Shown in pieces: positions 25,716 to 36,042 of a stretch of 64,000 nt of DNA (positions within the stretch are counted from its first letter, which is position 1; each line of letters begins with the position of its first letter). The stretch lies in assembly GCA_016213135.1 (NCBI GenBank), contig JACRBQ010000079.1, forward strand, positions 1 to 64,000. Direction: 5' to 3'. The notes beneath the pieces were generated by a model. It did not search any database and was not told where the DNA came from. It saw only the letters and a program-made list of their open reading frames with translations. The position numbers and the translations under genes were made by a program. This stretch comes from Chloroflexota bacterium (GTDB lineage Bacteria; Chloroflexota; Anaerolineae; Anaerolineales; VGOW01).

Positions 25716-27653
25716 CTATTTCAAAGTCAGCGCTTCGCCGAGCGGCGCGCCGTCCGGCCCGTAAAGGCCCACCACCACGCCATCGCCCGCCGGCAATTCG
25801 TACACATCGTCCAACACGTCGCCGGGCCTGAGCCATGAGAAATGATACAACCCTTTTAACGGTTCGCCATCGGCCTGCGCCGAGAGCGCGCCGTCGCTGA
25901 GCACGTGCACGTACACATGATAATCCACCTCCACCGGCGCGGCAGCTAATTGCCATTGCAGCTGCACGCGCACCACTCCATGATCGCTGCTCAACCTGGC
26001 CGAGCGCAGCGCCAACACGCCGCCGAACTCGGCGACAACCGAGCTTGGCGATGCCGGTTCGGCAAGGTAAATGGTGTACAGGGAAAAGGGCGTTGCCTCA
26101 AGGTCGCCCCTGGCCAATGCGCCCCGGTGGGCGCTTATCAACGAGCCGGGGGGCAGGGCCGCCACGGCGGCTTTGATCGCATTGGCCTCGTAGGGCCACA
26201 CCGCCAGTTGCACCCGATCGGCGGAGCCGCTGCCGTTGCGATTCGGGACGAGAAAACGCAGCGACGCAAAATTGTCCCACAACCGGTCGTCAATGCGCGC
26301 TGCAAAATCGGGGCGGCTGTTGATCTCCCCCGCGAGGCCGGTGGCCGCCGATTCAAAATAATAGCCGGTCACGGGGTCGTTGGCGTAGCGCCCGAAGTAA
26401 TCGCGCGCAGTGACGACTGCCGAAAGGCAGAGCAGCGCGCCCACCAGCGCGGCGGTCCACCGCGCGGGCCGCCACACCCACAGCGCCTCGAAGCCCAGCG
26501 CCGGAACGAGCCACAGCACGGGCAGCATGGCAATGGAGCGCAAAAAGTGCGGCGTGTCTTCGGCCAGCACAGTGGGCGCGATGGCGACGGCGAGCCACAC
26601 CAGCACAAAGGCCGCGCTCGGTCGTTTGCGGCTGTGAACGGCCAGCCATCCCAGCCCGGCCACAAAAAACAGGAACGTCCACGCATCGAACACGGGCCGC
26701 CCCGGCAGGTTGTGGCGGGCAATGGTGTCGCCGCGCCCGCCGAACATGCCCGCCGCCAGCGCCGCGTGTTTGGCCAGCGAGGCGACGAGGCTGCCGCCGC
26801 GCTCCGTCTCCAAAATGGACACTTGCCCCTCGCGGGCAAACACTTGCGCCCGATGAGCCAACGCGTAGACGCCGAGCGGCGCGACGACGAGGATGGTTGA
26901 GATGAGAAAGGCGATGACTTCCCGCCACTCGATATTCACCGCGGAGAGCGCCGAGATCGCAGAGTTAATGAGTCTATTTTCTTGGCGCTCTCCCCCGGCA
27001 CCGCCGCTGCGCGGTAGCACCGGGGCAGGTGTGCGGCAAAACCATACGGCAATCACTACAAATACTGCAAACGCTAATGGCGTGACGCGCGCCGCGGTGT
27101 ACGTGTTGAACGCCAGCCCATACGCCACCCCGCCGAGGATAGCCAGGGGCAGCTTCCGGCGCTGGACGCCCAACCAGCCCAGCGCAACCGCCAGCCCGAG
27201 AAACAGCGGCAGCGCGCCCGCGCGAAAGCTCACGCGGCTGAGGGCCACCGGCCAAAACGTGACGGCGCACACGGCCATGGCCAGCAGGCCCACGCGGCGG
27301 TTGAACAGCGCGCGCCCCAGCAAATACGTCGCCGGAATGGTGAGCGTGCCGATGACCGCCGACGCGAAACGCAAACCAAAGGGCGTGCGGCCAAAGGCGG
27401 CAACGCTCAGGCTGAGCAGATAAATGTAGAGCGGCTCGCGCCCGTTGTTGGCGGAAAAGAAAATGGGATGCGCCCCGCGCAGCACGCTCATGGCGTCGAG
27501 GCCGTAAAAGGCCTCGTCGTGATAGATGCCGTAGGGCACGCGGCCCAACGCATAAAAGCGCAGCGCTGCGCCGATGCCCACAATGCAGAGGCACGCGGCC
27601 CATTCCCACGGAAACGGGCGGGGCAGCGACGCGGCCCGAGTGCGAAAGCCCAT
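25716..27653 (-). CDS. PMT/ArnT-type glycosyltransferase (GT-C fold)
   Basis: A 645-aa polytopic membrane protein. The first periplasmic loop carries the acidic motif YGIYHDEAFYGLDA that GT-C enzymes use for metal and lipid-phosphate sugar, and about ten helices follow, ending in a beta-rich extracytoplasmic domain. It probably transfers a sugar from a polyprenyl-phosphate donor to a protein or lipid at the outer face; adjacent surface proteins are possible acceptors. The start is the ATG at 27653, 13 bp after the LysR stop; the frame is open further but runs through LysR. The segment LINSAISALSAVNIEW (near 26940-26975) matches a dispersed GCGGAGAGCGCCGAGA phrase read in frame. Confidence 0.85.
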   Translation of the reverse strand: MGFRTRAASLPRPFPWEWAACLCIVGIGAALRFYALGRVPYGIYHDEAFYGLDAMSVLRGAHPIFFSANNGREPLYIYLLSLSVAAFGRTPFGLRFASAVIGTLTIPATYLLGRALFNRRVGLLAMAVCAVTFWPVALSRVSFRAGALPLFLGLAVALGWLGVQRRKLPLAILGGVAYGLAFNTYTAARVTPLAFAVFVVIAVWFCRTPAPVLPRSGGAGGERQENRLINSAISALSAVNIEWREVIAFLISTILVVAPLGVYALAHRAQVFAREGQVSILETERGGSLVASLAKHAALAAGMFGGRGDTIARHNLPGRPVFDAWTFLFFVAGLGWLAVHSRKRPSAAFVLVWLAVAIAPTVLAEDTPHFLRSIAMLPVLWLVPALGFEALWVWRPARWTAALVGALLCLSAVVTARDYFGRYANDPVTGYYFESAATGLAGEINSRPDFAARIDDRLWDNFASLRFLVPNRNGSGSADRVQLAVWPYEANAIKAAVAALPPGSLISAHRGALARGDLEATPFSLYTIYLAEPASPSSVVAEFGGVLALRSARLSSDHGVVRVQLQWQLAAAPVEVDYHVYVHVLSDGALSAQADGEPLKGLYHFSWLRPGDVLDDVYELPAGDGVVVGLYGPDGAPLGEALTLK

Positions 27654-27666
27654 GGCGGTGACGCGG

Positions 27667-28536
27667 TTATCCTTCGCGCAAAAAGTCGCGCAGCGCGCCC
27701 GCGGCCGGGCTGAGGGCGTGGCCTTTGCGCCACACCAGCCCGAGCGTTCGCCGCAGCGACTGGTCGGTAAGGCGCAGGGCGTGAATGTTCGCCGTGTCGG
27801 TGAGCGCCAGCAGCGGAACCAGCGCCACCCCGAGGCCCGCCGCCACAAATTGCAGGGCGCTCTGCATGGCCCCGCCGTCCAGCGCCACCCTGGGCCGGAA
27901 CCCCGCGGCCCTGCACGCCGAAAGGGTCACGTCGCGCAGTTTGTAGCCTTCGGGAAACAGGATAAAAGCTTCCTCGGCCAGTTCGGCCAGGGCCACCGAT
28001 TTCCGTTTCCCCAACTTGTGTTCCGCGCCCACGGCTAACACATAGTCCTCCTCCCAAAACGGGGCCGACTCCAGCGGGGCGGGCAACGTGTCGGCGGAGG
28101 CAATGGCAAGGTCGAGCTGCCCGTCTTCCACCAGCTTGATCAGGGTCTCGGTTCCCGCCTCTCTCAATGTCACGTCGAGGCCGGGGTATTTTTGTTCAAA
28201 GGCGGTGATGCGGGTGGGGAGGATGTGGGCGCTCACTGTGGGCGGCGCGCCCAGGCGGGCGGTGCCGCGGGTGAGCGCGCCGCGCTCTCGCAAATCGTTG
28301 CGGGCAATTTCTACGGTGGAGAGGATGAGGCGCGCGTGCGGAAGCAAAGCCCGCCCGGCTTCGGTGAGCAGCACCCGTTTGCCCACGCGCTCAAAGAGCC
28401 GCACGCCCAACTCGCCTTCCAGCGCGCGTATTTGCTGGCTAACGGCAGGCTGGGCCACGTGCAAATGCTCGGCAGCGCGCGAGAAATTGAGTCGTTCGGC
28501 AACGGCCACAAAGTAGTTGAGGTGGCGCAGTTCCAT
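27667..28536 (-). CDS. LysR-type transcriptional regulator
   Basis: A 289-aa LTTR. The N-terminal winged helix-turn-helix is clear (LNYFVAVAERLNFSRAAEHL, then VAQPAVSQQIRALEGELGVR), and residues 90-289 form the periplasmic-binding-like effector domain. The effector is unknown. It is divergent from the sigma-factor gene, and two T-N11-A boxes lie in the gap (28609-28639), so it probably regulates itself and the sigma gene. The glycosyltransferase gene follows 13 bp downstream and may be in the same transcript. Confidence 0.93.
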   Translation of the reverse strand: MELRHLNYFVAVAERLNFSRAAEHLHVAQPAVSQQIRALEGELGVRLFERVGKRVLLTEAGRALLPHARLILSTVEIARNDLRERGALTRGTARLGAPPTVSAHILPTRITAFEQKYPGLDVTLREAGTETLIKLVEDGQLDLAIASADTLPAPLESAPFWEEDYVLAVGAEHKLGKRKSVALAELAEEAFILFPEGYKLRDVTLSACRAAGFRPRVALDGGAMQSALQFVAAGLGVALVPLLALTDTANIHALRLTDQSLRRTLGLVWRKGHALSPAAGALRDFLREG

Positions 28537-28608
28537 GGATAAGCCCCCGGCAAATGGTGGTGGCCTATGGGCGAGGCTATGCGTTGGCCGCTTGTCCGTG
28601 CCTCTGTG

Positions 28609-28639
28609 CTATAAGCCCCGCTTATAGTATTTTACTATA
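28609..28639. promoter_or_regulatory. Two overlapping LysR-type T-N11-A operator boxes
   Basis: CTATAAGC-CCC-GCTTATAG at 28609-28627 and TATAGTA-TTT-TACTATA at 28623-28639 are two overlapping perfect inverted repeats, each containing a T-N11-A core. They lie in the 193-bp gap between the divergent LysR and sigma-factor genes, where a LysR activator would normally bind. Confidence 0.65.
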
Positions 28640-28729
28640 CTATGTCTTAGACTTGCCCCTCGGAACCTGCTACCATGTTTGTGTAAATCGGATTATTTCT
28701 ATCTAGTTTCCCGGAAAGTCGAGGGGCAT

Positions 28730-29635
28730 ATGCTATACACAAAGCCGTTGCAACGCCTGATGGGAGAGGCCGAGCCGCTGCCGCTGCTGACCTATGATCA
28801 GGAAAAATCCCTGGCGCGGCGGGTGGGAGCGGGGCATGTGGCGCGGCGGCAACTGACAAAACCTGCGCTGCCAACCGCCAACCGCCGGGCGCTGAGGCGC
28901 GAATTGACAGATGGCGAGGCCGCGCGCGAGGCGCTGGTGTTGCATAATCTGCGGCTGGTGCTGAATATCGCCGGTCGCTTCCGCAACGATTCACTCAACT
29001 ACGACGACCTTGTACAAGAGGGCATCCTGGGCTTACTCAAAGCAGCGGACCGTTACGATCCCCGGCGCGGCACGCGCTTTGCCACCTTTGCGGTATGGTG
29101 GATACGGCAGAGCATTGGCCGTGCCATTGCCAACTTTGGCCGCTCGGTGCGCCTGCCGGTGAACCGGGTACACAAGATCAGCCAACTCCGGCGCATGGCG
29201 GCACAGCTTTCGCAGCAAATGGGCGACGAGCCGCAGATTGAGGTGCTGGCGGAATCGGCTGGGGTAACGGCCAAGGCGGCTACCGAACTGCTGCAAGATG
29301 GGCAGGCAATTATTTCGCTGGACGCGCCGCTGGTGGAGGACGATCAGGATTCGCTGGAGCGATTTGCCGACACCACCGCCAGCGATCCCGAGGCGGCGGT
29401 GATCGACAAGAGCCTGAGCCGCATATTGGATGAGTCGCTGGCGCGGTTGGACGAACGGGATGCGGAAATTTTGCGGATGCGGTTCGGCCTGGGGGGCGGC
29501 GAGGCTCGACCGTTGCGGGCCATTGCCGACGATTGGCACATGAGTCCCGAGGGGGTGCGGCAGATTAGCCAGCGGGCGCTCTTGCGATTGCGCGCCATGC
29601 CTAAAGTGCGGGGGCTGGCCGAGTATCTTCGATGA
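28730..29635 (+). CDS. Sigma-70 family RNA polymerase sigma factor (group 2-like)
   Basis: A 301-aa sigma factor. Region 1.2 is near LLTYDQEKSLARRV, region 2 is complete (LVLHNLRLVLNIAGRF, DLVQEGILGLLKAADRYD, FATFAVWWIRQSIGRAI), region 3 follows (RLPVNRVHKISQLRR), and region 4 is at the C-terminus (LDERDAEILRMRFGLGGGEA to MSPEGVRQISQRALLRLR). Region 1.1 is absent, so it is an alternative sigma close to the housekeeping type. The start is the ATG at 28730 with GAGGGG just upstream. LysR boxes in the upstream gap suggest LysR control. Confidence 0.92.
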   Translation: MLYTKPLQRLMGEAEPLPLLTYDQEKSLARRVGAGHVARRQLTKPALPTANRRALRRELTDGEAAREALVLHNLRLVLNIAGRFRNDSLNYDDLVQEGILGLLKAADRYDPRRGTRFATFAVWWIRQSIGRAIANFGRSVRLPVNRVHKISQLRRMAAQLSQQMGDEPQIEVLAESAGVTAKAATELLQDGQAIISLDAPLVEDDQDSLERFADTTASDPEAAVIDKSLSRILDESLARLDERDAEILRMRFGLGGGEARPLRAIADDWHMSPEGVRQISQRALLRLRAMPKVRGLAEYLR

Positions 29636-29695
29636 TACTGCGGCGGTGAAGCAATGGGCCTGGCGGGAAACGTTGCCTGTCAGGCCCGTTTTGAT

Positions 29696-30175
29696 TCATC
29701 CAAAATACCGGAAGCCGGTTTCTTTGAGGGTGAGCGCCACACCCTCGCGCAGCACCCCGGCCTCGACGACTTCGGCGGTGTAAAGTATGTGGTCGCCGGT
29801 GGGCAGCTCCTCCCTCACACGGCATTCCACCCAGCCCAGGGCCACGGTGAGGATGGGCGAGGCGGTGAGGGGTGAAGGCTTCCACAGGATGTCGCGCATT
29901 TTCTCGGGGTGTTTGGCAAAGGTCTTGCCCAGTTGCCCGGCCAGTTCGCGCTGGCCGCTTTCGAGGACGTTGACGACGAACGCGCCGTGCATGTCGAGGA
30001 GGCGGCGCATGTGGCTGTCGCCCTCGACGGCAATGGCCAGCATGGGCGGCTCGAACGAAACCTGGCTGAGCCAGTTGGCGGCGATGCCGTGGCCGCCCTC
30101 GCCATCTTTGGCGGTGACGGCATAGAGGCCGTAGGTGAACATGCGCAGCACTGTCTTCCTGGCGGTGGCATCCAT
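29696..30175 (-). CDS. Flavin reductase family protein (FMN-binding)
   Basis: A 159-aa protein of the flavin-reductase-like FMN-binding split-barrel family. The pattern TYGLYAVTAKDGEGGHGIAANWLSQVSFEPP and the later FVVNVLESGQRELA are typical. It should reduce FMN or carry an FMN cofactor for an oxidoreductase. The start is the ATG at 30175, preceded by AAGGAG at 6-nt spacing. The 3-hydroxyacyl-CoA dehydrogenase-like gene ends 34 bp upstream on the same strand. Confidence 0.9.
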   Translation of the reverse strand: MDATARKTVLRMFTYGLYAVTAKDGEGGHGIAANWLSQVSFEPPMLAIAVEGDSHMRRLLDMHGAFVVNVLESGQRELAGQLGKTFAKHPEKMRDILWKPSPLTASPILTVALGWVECRVREELPTGDHILYTAEVVEAGVLREGVALTLKETGFRYFG

Positions 30176-30209
30176 GTGAGTCTCCTTGATTGGCTCCAGC
30201 GTACCACGA

Positions 30210-30831
30210 TTATGCAAGAAAGTTCTGGCGGGCCAACACTTTGCGAACCAGCAGCGGGTGGGGCCGGTAGCGGTCTTCGCCGTAGTCGGCGTGCAGGGCG
30301 CGCATCACGGCGAGAACCACGGGCAGGCCAAGGGAGTCGGCCCACTGCAGCGGGCCGCGAGGGTAATTAGCGCCGAGCTTCATGGCGGTGTCGATGTCGG
30401 CGGCGGAAGCGATGCCATCGGCGAGGGCGGAGGCGGCCTCGTTGACGAGGCAGCACAGCACGCGCATGCGCACCAGGCCGGGGCCGTCGGCCACTTGCAT
30501 GACGGTGACGCCCAGCGATTGCAGGAAGGCGCGGGCGCGGGCCAGGGTGGCCTCGTCGGTTTGCAGCGCCGGGGCCAGTTCCACGGTGTCGCCGAAGATC
30601 GGCGAGATGCCGGTGACGTGTTCCGGGTGGGCGGCCCACGAGGCGTCTTCGGTGGCCGAGCAGGGGACGGCGGCGGTGAGGATGAGGGGAGCGGCCGTCT
30701 GCTGCAACAAGGTTTGTTTGGCGGCCTTGTCGGTGAGGGTGAGGTCGAGGGAGGCGTCCAGCGGGAGAGAGGGGTCGGTGGTGTGCCCGGCCCGGCGGCA
30801 GAGTTGCTCAAACATTTCGCAGACGAGCGGG

Positions 30832-30854
<23 letters not shown>
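30210..30854 (-). CDS. 3-hydroxyacyl-CoA dehydrogenase-like protein, degenerate N-terminal half
   Basis: A 214-aa protein whose C-terminal half is the 3-hydroxyacyl-CoA dehydrogenase C-terminal domain (VNEAASALADGIASAADIDTAMKLGANYPRGP, the segment that packs the dimer and binds acyl-CoA). The N-terminal half keeps a Rossmann-like layout but lacks the GxGxxG motif expected at its start, so NAD binding is doubtful. The family is usually about 280-310 aa. It overlaps the end of the upstream membrane-protein gene by 23 bp. It may be a non-catalytic partner or a decayed paralogue of the complete gene at 32974-33846. Confidence 0.75.
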
Positions 30855-32940
<2,086 letters not shown>

Positions 32941-32973
32941 GGGCAAACCCCGATCCTCGCAACCGGCTCACTT

Positions 32974-33846
32974 TCATGGATATTCGTAGAATCCTTTTCC
33001 CGTCTTGCGGCCCAGCAGCCCGGCTTCGACCATTTTTTGCTGGATGGGATGCGGGCGGTATTTGGGGTCTTCGAAGAAGGCGTGATAAACGGACTGGGTG
33101 ACGGCGAAGTTGATATCGAGGCCGATGAAGTCCAAGAGTTCAAAAGGCCCCATGCGGAAGCCGAGGGATTTCATCAGCGCGTCTATCGTATGCGCAGCCT
33201 GCCCTGACGCGAAGCGTGCCGAAGGGCTGGCCTTCTCGCCCAGCAGGCGCAGGCTTTCGCCGTAAAAGGGGCGAGCCACGCGGTTGACGATGAAAGCCGG
33301 GGTGTCGTTGCACACCACAGGCGTCTTGCCGAGGGCGCGGGCAAAATCGAGCGCGGCGGCCAGGGTATCGGGCGCGGTGAGGTCGCCGCGCACCACTTCG
33401 ACGAGGGCCATGAGGTGCGGCGGGTTGAAGAAGTGCAGGCCCAGCACTTGCGCCGGGCGGCGGGTGGCGGCGGCGATGGCGGTGATGGACAGCGAGGAGG
33501 TATTGGACGCCAGCAGGGCGCGCGGGCCGAGCAGGTCGTCGAGCTGACGGAAGAGATCGCGCTTGAGTTCCAGTTTTTCGGGAGCGGCTTCGATGACGAG
33601 GTCGGCGGCGGCGAGGTCGGAAAGCTGCGCGGTGGTTTTCAATCGGGCAATGGCCGAGTCGGCGGCGGCGGGGTCGGTCTTGCCGAGTTGCACCCCTTTG
33701 CGGATCGATTCATGAATGCGGTTGAGCGCGGCCTCAACGATCTCGTCGTTGATGTCGTAGAGGATCGTGTCGAAGCCGCGCAGGGCGCAGACTTGCGCGA
33801 TGCCCGCGCCCATGGCGCCGCTGCCGAGAACTGCTATGGTTTGCAT
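32974..33846 (-). CDS. 3-hydroxybutyryl-CoA dehydrogenase
   Basis: A 290-aa complete 3-hydroxyacyl-CoA dehydrogenase that oxidises 3-hydroxybutyryl-CoA to acetoacetyl-CoA with NAD(P). The Rossmann motif [11 protein letters not shown] is at residues 8-18, followed by ASNTSSLSI, the catalytic His in [17 protein letters not shown], and PAFIVNRV. The C-terminal domain is interrupted after LRLLGE by the in-frame insertion [13 protein letters not shown], encoded by a repeat-like segment at 33191-33230; homologues normally go directly to the 'VEDID' helix. The insertion is in a surface turn and may be tolerated. The enoyl-CoA isomerase gene lies upstream on the same strand. Confidence 0.9.
   Translation of the reverse strand: MQTIAVLGSGAMGAGIAQVCALRGFDTILYDINDEIVEAALNRIHESIRKGVQLGKTDPAAADSAIARLKTTAQLSDLAAADLVIEAAPEKLELKRDLFRQLDDLLGPRALLASNTSSLSITAIAAATRRPAQVLGLHFFNPPHLMALVEVVRGDLTAPDTLAAALDFARALGKTPVVCNDTPAFIVNRVARPFYGESLRLLGEKASPSARFASGQAAHTIDALMKSLGFRMGPFELLDFIGLDINFAVTQSVYHAFFEDPKYRPHPIQQKMVEAGLLGRKTGKGFYEYP
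33191..33230. repeat. REP-like segment inserted in frame in the dehydrogenase gene
   Basis: A segment of the CCTGACGCGAAGCGTGCCGA type flanked by CCCT and AGGG, similar to dispersed GAAGGGC...GCCCT repeats I know from intergenic DNA. It encodes about ten extra residues compared with the family. Confidence 0.6.
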
Positions 33847-33871
33847 GTTTTGGGGACGCAGACGCTTCGCG

Positions 33872-33924
33872 CGCAGATGAACGCAGATTTTATTTGTATC
33901 TGCGGAAATCTGCGTTCATCTGCG
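33872..33924. repeat. 19-bp perfect inverted repeat between isomerase and dehydrogenase genes
   Basis: Arms at 33872-33890 and 33906-33924 are exact complements around a 15-nt loop; each arm contains two CGCAGAT units. It lies between the stop of the isomerase gene and the start of the dehydrogenase gene on the minus strand and could act as a transcript-end hairpin. Confidence 0.85.
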
Positions 33925-33929
33925 GCCGA

Positions 33930-34715
33930 TTATTTGCCGATGAATTTCGGCGCGCGCTTTTCAAGAAACGCCGCCACGCCTTCTTTGTGATCAGCGGTGC
34001 GGCCGGCCGCGTCTTGCAGGTGGGCTTCGTAGTCGAGCGAGTCGCTCAGCGAGGCGCCGGCAGCGTGGAGCATGGCCCGTTTGGTGAGGCCGTATCCCGT
34101 GGTGGGACCCTGCGCCAGGCGGGTCGCCAGGGCGCGGGCTTGCGGCAAAAGGTCGGCGGCCGGCAGGATCTTGTTCACCAATCCGAGTCGCAGCGCTTCG
34201 GCAGAGTCGATCACTTCATTCGTATAGGCCAGTTCGAGCGCGCGCCCCATCCCCACGAGGCGCGGCAAAAAATAGCTGGCGCCGCTGTCGGGCGCGAGGC
34301 CGATGCCGATGAAGGCCATGCGAAACTTGGCGGTCTCGGAGGCGTAGCGAATATCGCAGGCGAGGGCGATGCCAAAGCCCGCGCCGACTGCGGCGCCGTT
34401 GACGGCGGCGATGACCGGCTTCTCGATGGCTTGCAGTTTGGCGACGATGGGGTTGTACGTTTTGAGCAAATGCTCGCGGAACGAGTGGCCTTCGGGCCGT
34501 TGGCGTATGGCGGCCAAATCCTGCCCGGCGCTGAAGCCTTTGCCCGCGCCAGTGAGCAGCAACGCGCGCGCGGCGGAGTCGCGCTCGGCGGTTTTGAGCG
34601 CGTCTTGCAACTCGGCGGCCATCGCATCGTCGAAAGCGTTGAGGCTGTCGGGACGGTTGAGGGTGATTTCGGCGACGCCGTCGGTGAGGGTGTAGAGGAG
34701 GGTGGTGTAGGACAT
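33930..34715 (-). CDS. Enoyl-CoA hydratase/isomerase, PaaG-like
   Basis: A 261-aa crotonase-fold protein. Oxyanion-hole segments GAGKGFSAGQDL and NGAAVGAGFGIALACD are clear. The block GLAPDSGASYFLPRLVG, with Asp in the active-site helix and no catalytic Glu, is the PaaG (2-(1,2-epoxy-1,2-dihydrophenyl)acetyl-CoA isomerase) or delta3-delta2-enoyl-CoA isomerase pattern rather than that of a hydratase. The start is the ATG at 34715 (MSYTTLLYTL). With the downstream dehydrogenase it can process enoyl- and hydroxyacyl-CoA intermediates. Confidence 0.88.
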   Translation of the reverse strand: MSYTTLLYTLTDGVAEITLNRPDSLNAFDDAMAAELQDALKTAERDSAARALLLTGAGKGFSAGQDLAAIRQRPEGHSFREHLLKTYNPIVAKLQAIEKPVIAAVNGAAVGAGFGIALACDIRYASETAKFRMAFIGIGLAPDSGASYFLPRLVGMGRALELAYTNEVIDSAEALRLGLVNKILPAADLLPQARALATRLAQGPTTGYGLTKRAMLHAAGASLSDSLDYEAHLQDAAGRTADHKEGVAAFLEKRAPKFIGK

Positions 34716-34781
34716 GGCGGGAATGCGGAATGATGGCCGATGAATAATTATGCGCCAGGGCGGTGATGAATGCAAACGCAG

Positions 34782-35576
34782 TTACGGCCTCGGCGCATCC
34801 TCGCCCTCGCGCAGCACGGCAAGCATTTCGTCGTGGATGAGTCCGTTGGTGGCGAGCAGGTCGGTGTGGGGAACGGGCACGGGCCGGTCGCCGTGGTCGG
34901 TGACGCGGCCTCCCGCCTCGCGCACCAGCAGCACCCCGGCGGCAATGTCCCACGGACTTAATCGGAATTCCCAATAGCCGTCGAGTCGACCGGCGGCGAT
35001 GTATGCCAGATCGATGGCCGCCGATCCCAACCGGCGCACGGCGCGGGCGCGCACGGCAAAATGGCCGAACTGAGCGAGGTTGTTTTGTGGATTGATGCGG
35101 AGGTCGTAGGGGAAGCCGGTGACGAGCAACGACCGGCTGAGGGGGCGCTTGCTCGACACGTGGAGGCGTTGGCTGCCAAGGTAAGCCCCCTCGCCCCGCG
35201 CCGCCGAGAAACATTCATCGCGAGTGGGGTCGTACACCACACCCGCCACCGGCTCGCCGTGATGCAGCAGCGCCATGCTGATGCTGTAGATGGGCAGGCC
35301 GTGGGCGAAGTTGGTCGTGCCGTCCAGCGGGTCGATGAGCCATTCGTAGTCGGCGCCGCTGTTGATCAGCGCGCCCTCCTCGGCGCGAATGGCGTGATCG
35401 GGGAAGGCCTCGCGCAGGGCGGCGACGATGAGCGTTTCGGAACGGCGGTCGTATTCGGTGACGAGGTCGGTCTCGTTGAGTTTGAAGGTGGCGGCGCGGC
35501 TGCCGTTGCCGTCGGCCAGCAGCGCGCCGGCGCGGCGGGCGATGGCGATGGCGGTGGAGAGGATGGGGTTGGGCAT
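34782..35576 (-). CDS. Inositol monophosphatase family phosphatase
   Basis: A 264-aa Mg-dependent phosphatase of the IMPase/FBPase/CysQ superfamily. Metal-binding motifs are visible in order: AEEGALI (Glu), WLIDPLDGTTNFAHG (Asp-x-Leu-Asp), and WDIAAG near the C-terminus. The likely substrate is inositol phosphate or a similar small phosphate ester; FBPase or PAP phosphatase activity cannot be excluded. The start is the ATG at 35576. The frame is open for 117 more codons upstream, but that part reads through heptamer repeats and across the selenoprotein gene and is rejected. Confidence 0.92.
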   Translation of the reverse strand: MPNPILSTAIAIARRAGALLADGNGSRAATFKLNETDLVTEYDRRSETLIVAALREAFPDHAIRAEEGALINSGADYEWLIDPLDGTTNFAHGLPIYSISMALLHHGEPVAGVVYDPTRDECFSAARGEGAYLGSQRLHVSSKRPLSRSLLVTGFPYDLRINPQNNLAQFGHFAVRARAVRRLGSAAIDLAYIAAGRLDGYWEFRLSPWDIAAGVLLVREAGGRVTDHGDRPVPVPHTDLLATNGLIHDEMLAVLREGEDAPRP

Positions 35577-35589
35577 GGGGGGATTATAA

Positions 35590-35690
35590 AGGATGAGGGG
35601 TGAAGGATGAAGGGTGAATGGGGAATGGAAAATGACGAATGACGAATGACGAATGACGAATGTCAGATGGTCGCTTTGCGTGAGGCGCAA
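35590..35690. repeat. Heptamer/octamer phrase repeats
   Basis: GGATGAA/GGGTGAA units are followed by four ACGAATG units and a GCGTGAGGCGCAAGGCGTGA segment. The block separates the phosphatase gene from the divergent selenoprotein gene. Confidence 0.85.
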
Positions 35691-35722
35691 GGCGTGACCG
35701 CTGACGGGCGGGGGCGATATGC

Positions 35723-35728
35723 TATACT
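35723..35728 (+). promoter_or_regulatory. -10 box of an apparently leaderless selW-like transcript
   Basis: TATACT ends 7 nt before the GTG at 35736; no Shine-Dalgarno sequence is present. Confidence 0.45.
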
Positions 35729-35735
35729 TTGCGCC

Positions 35736-35990
35736 GTGCACACGATAGAGATCACGTATTGCGCCGTTTGACACTACACTCCCCGGGCGGCCAGTTTGGC
35801 CGGCGAACTGCTCGCGAAGTTCGAGATGAGCCTCGAATCGTTGCGCGTAATCCCCTCGGATGACGGGCGGTTTGAGGTGACGTTTGACGGCGAGCTGATC
35901 TATTCCAAACTTGCCACGCGCCGCCACGCCGAGCCGGGCGAGGTGGCGGGGTTGGTGGCAGAAAGACTGAAAATGACGAATGAAAAATGA
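35736..35990 (+). CDS. SelW/Rdx family selenoprotein with in-frame TGA (Sec12)
   Basis: An 84-residue frame starting at GTG 35736 contains one internal TGA (35769-35771) and otherwise runs open to 35990. Reading TGA as selenocysteine (U) gives TIEITYCAVUHYTPRAASL, the C-x-x-U redox motif (C9, U12) of the SelT/SelW/SelH (Rdx) family, followed by family blocks IPSDDGRFEVTFDGELIYSK and HAEPGEV. Homology is on both sides of the TGA in the same frame, so this is a selenoprotein rather than a shorter gene. A SECIS-like hairpin follows the TGA. Rdx proteins are small thioredoxin-like oxidoreductases. An automatic call would place the start at TTG 35796 and lose the active site. Confidence 0.88.
35788..35802 (+). 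promoter_or_regulatory. Candidate bacterial SECIS element
   Basis: CGGCC at 35788-35792 and GGCCG at 35798-35802 form a five-bp all-GC stem closing the loop AGTTT, which starts 21 nt after the TGA. A stem of at least four pairs, a short loop and a G among the first two loop bases, about 16-37 nt from the UGA, is the bacterial SECIS pattern as I recall it. Confidence 0.65.
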
Positions 35991-36037
35991 CGAATGACGA
36001 AAAACATCGTCGTTCGTCCATCATCGTTCGTCACAAA
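35965..36037. repeat. ACGAATG phrase repeat with inverted copy
   Basis: GACGAATGA units at 35975-36001 are followed by the complementary TCGTTCGTC...TCGTTCGTCA, so the gap between the selenoprotein gene and trpS can form a hairpin. Confidence 0.75.
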
Positions 36038-36042
36038 GGGAT

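Noticed and set aside
35577..35927. 117-codon N-terminal extension of the inositol-monophosphatase-like gene
   Set aside because: It reads through heptamer repeats and across the selenoprotein gene on the opposite strand; the family starts at the ATG at 35576.
35796..35990. A separate 64-residue gene starting at TTG 35796
   Set aside because: It is only the C-terminal part of the SelW-like frame; homology continues upstream through the in-frame TGA, so the longer selenoprotein reading is preferred.
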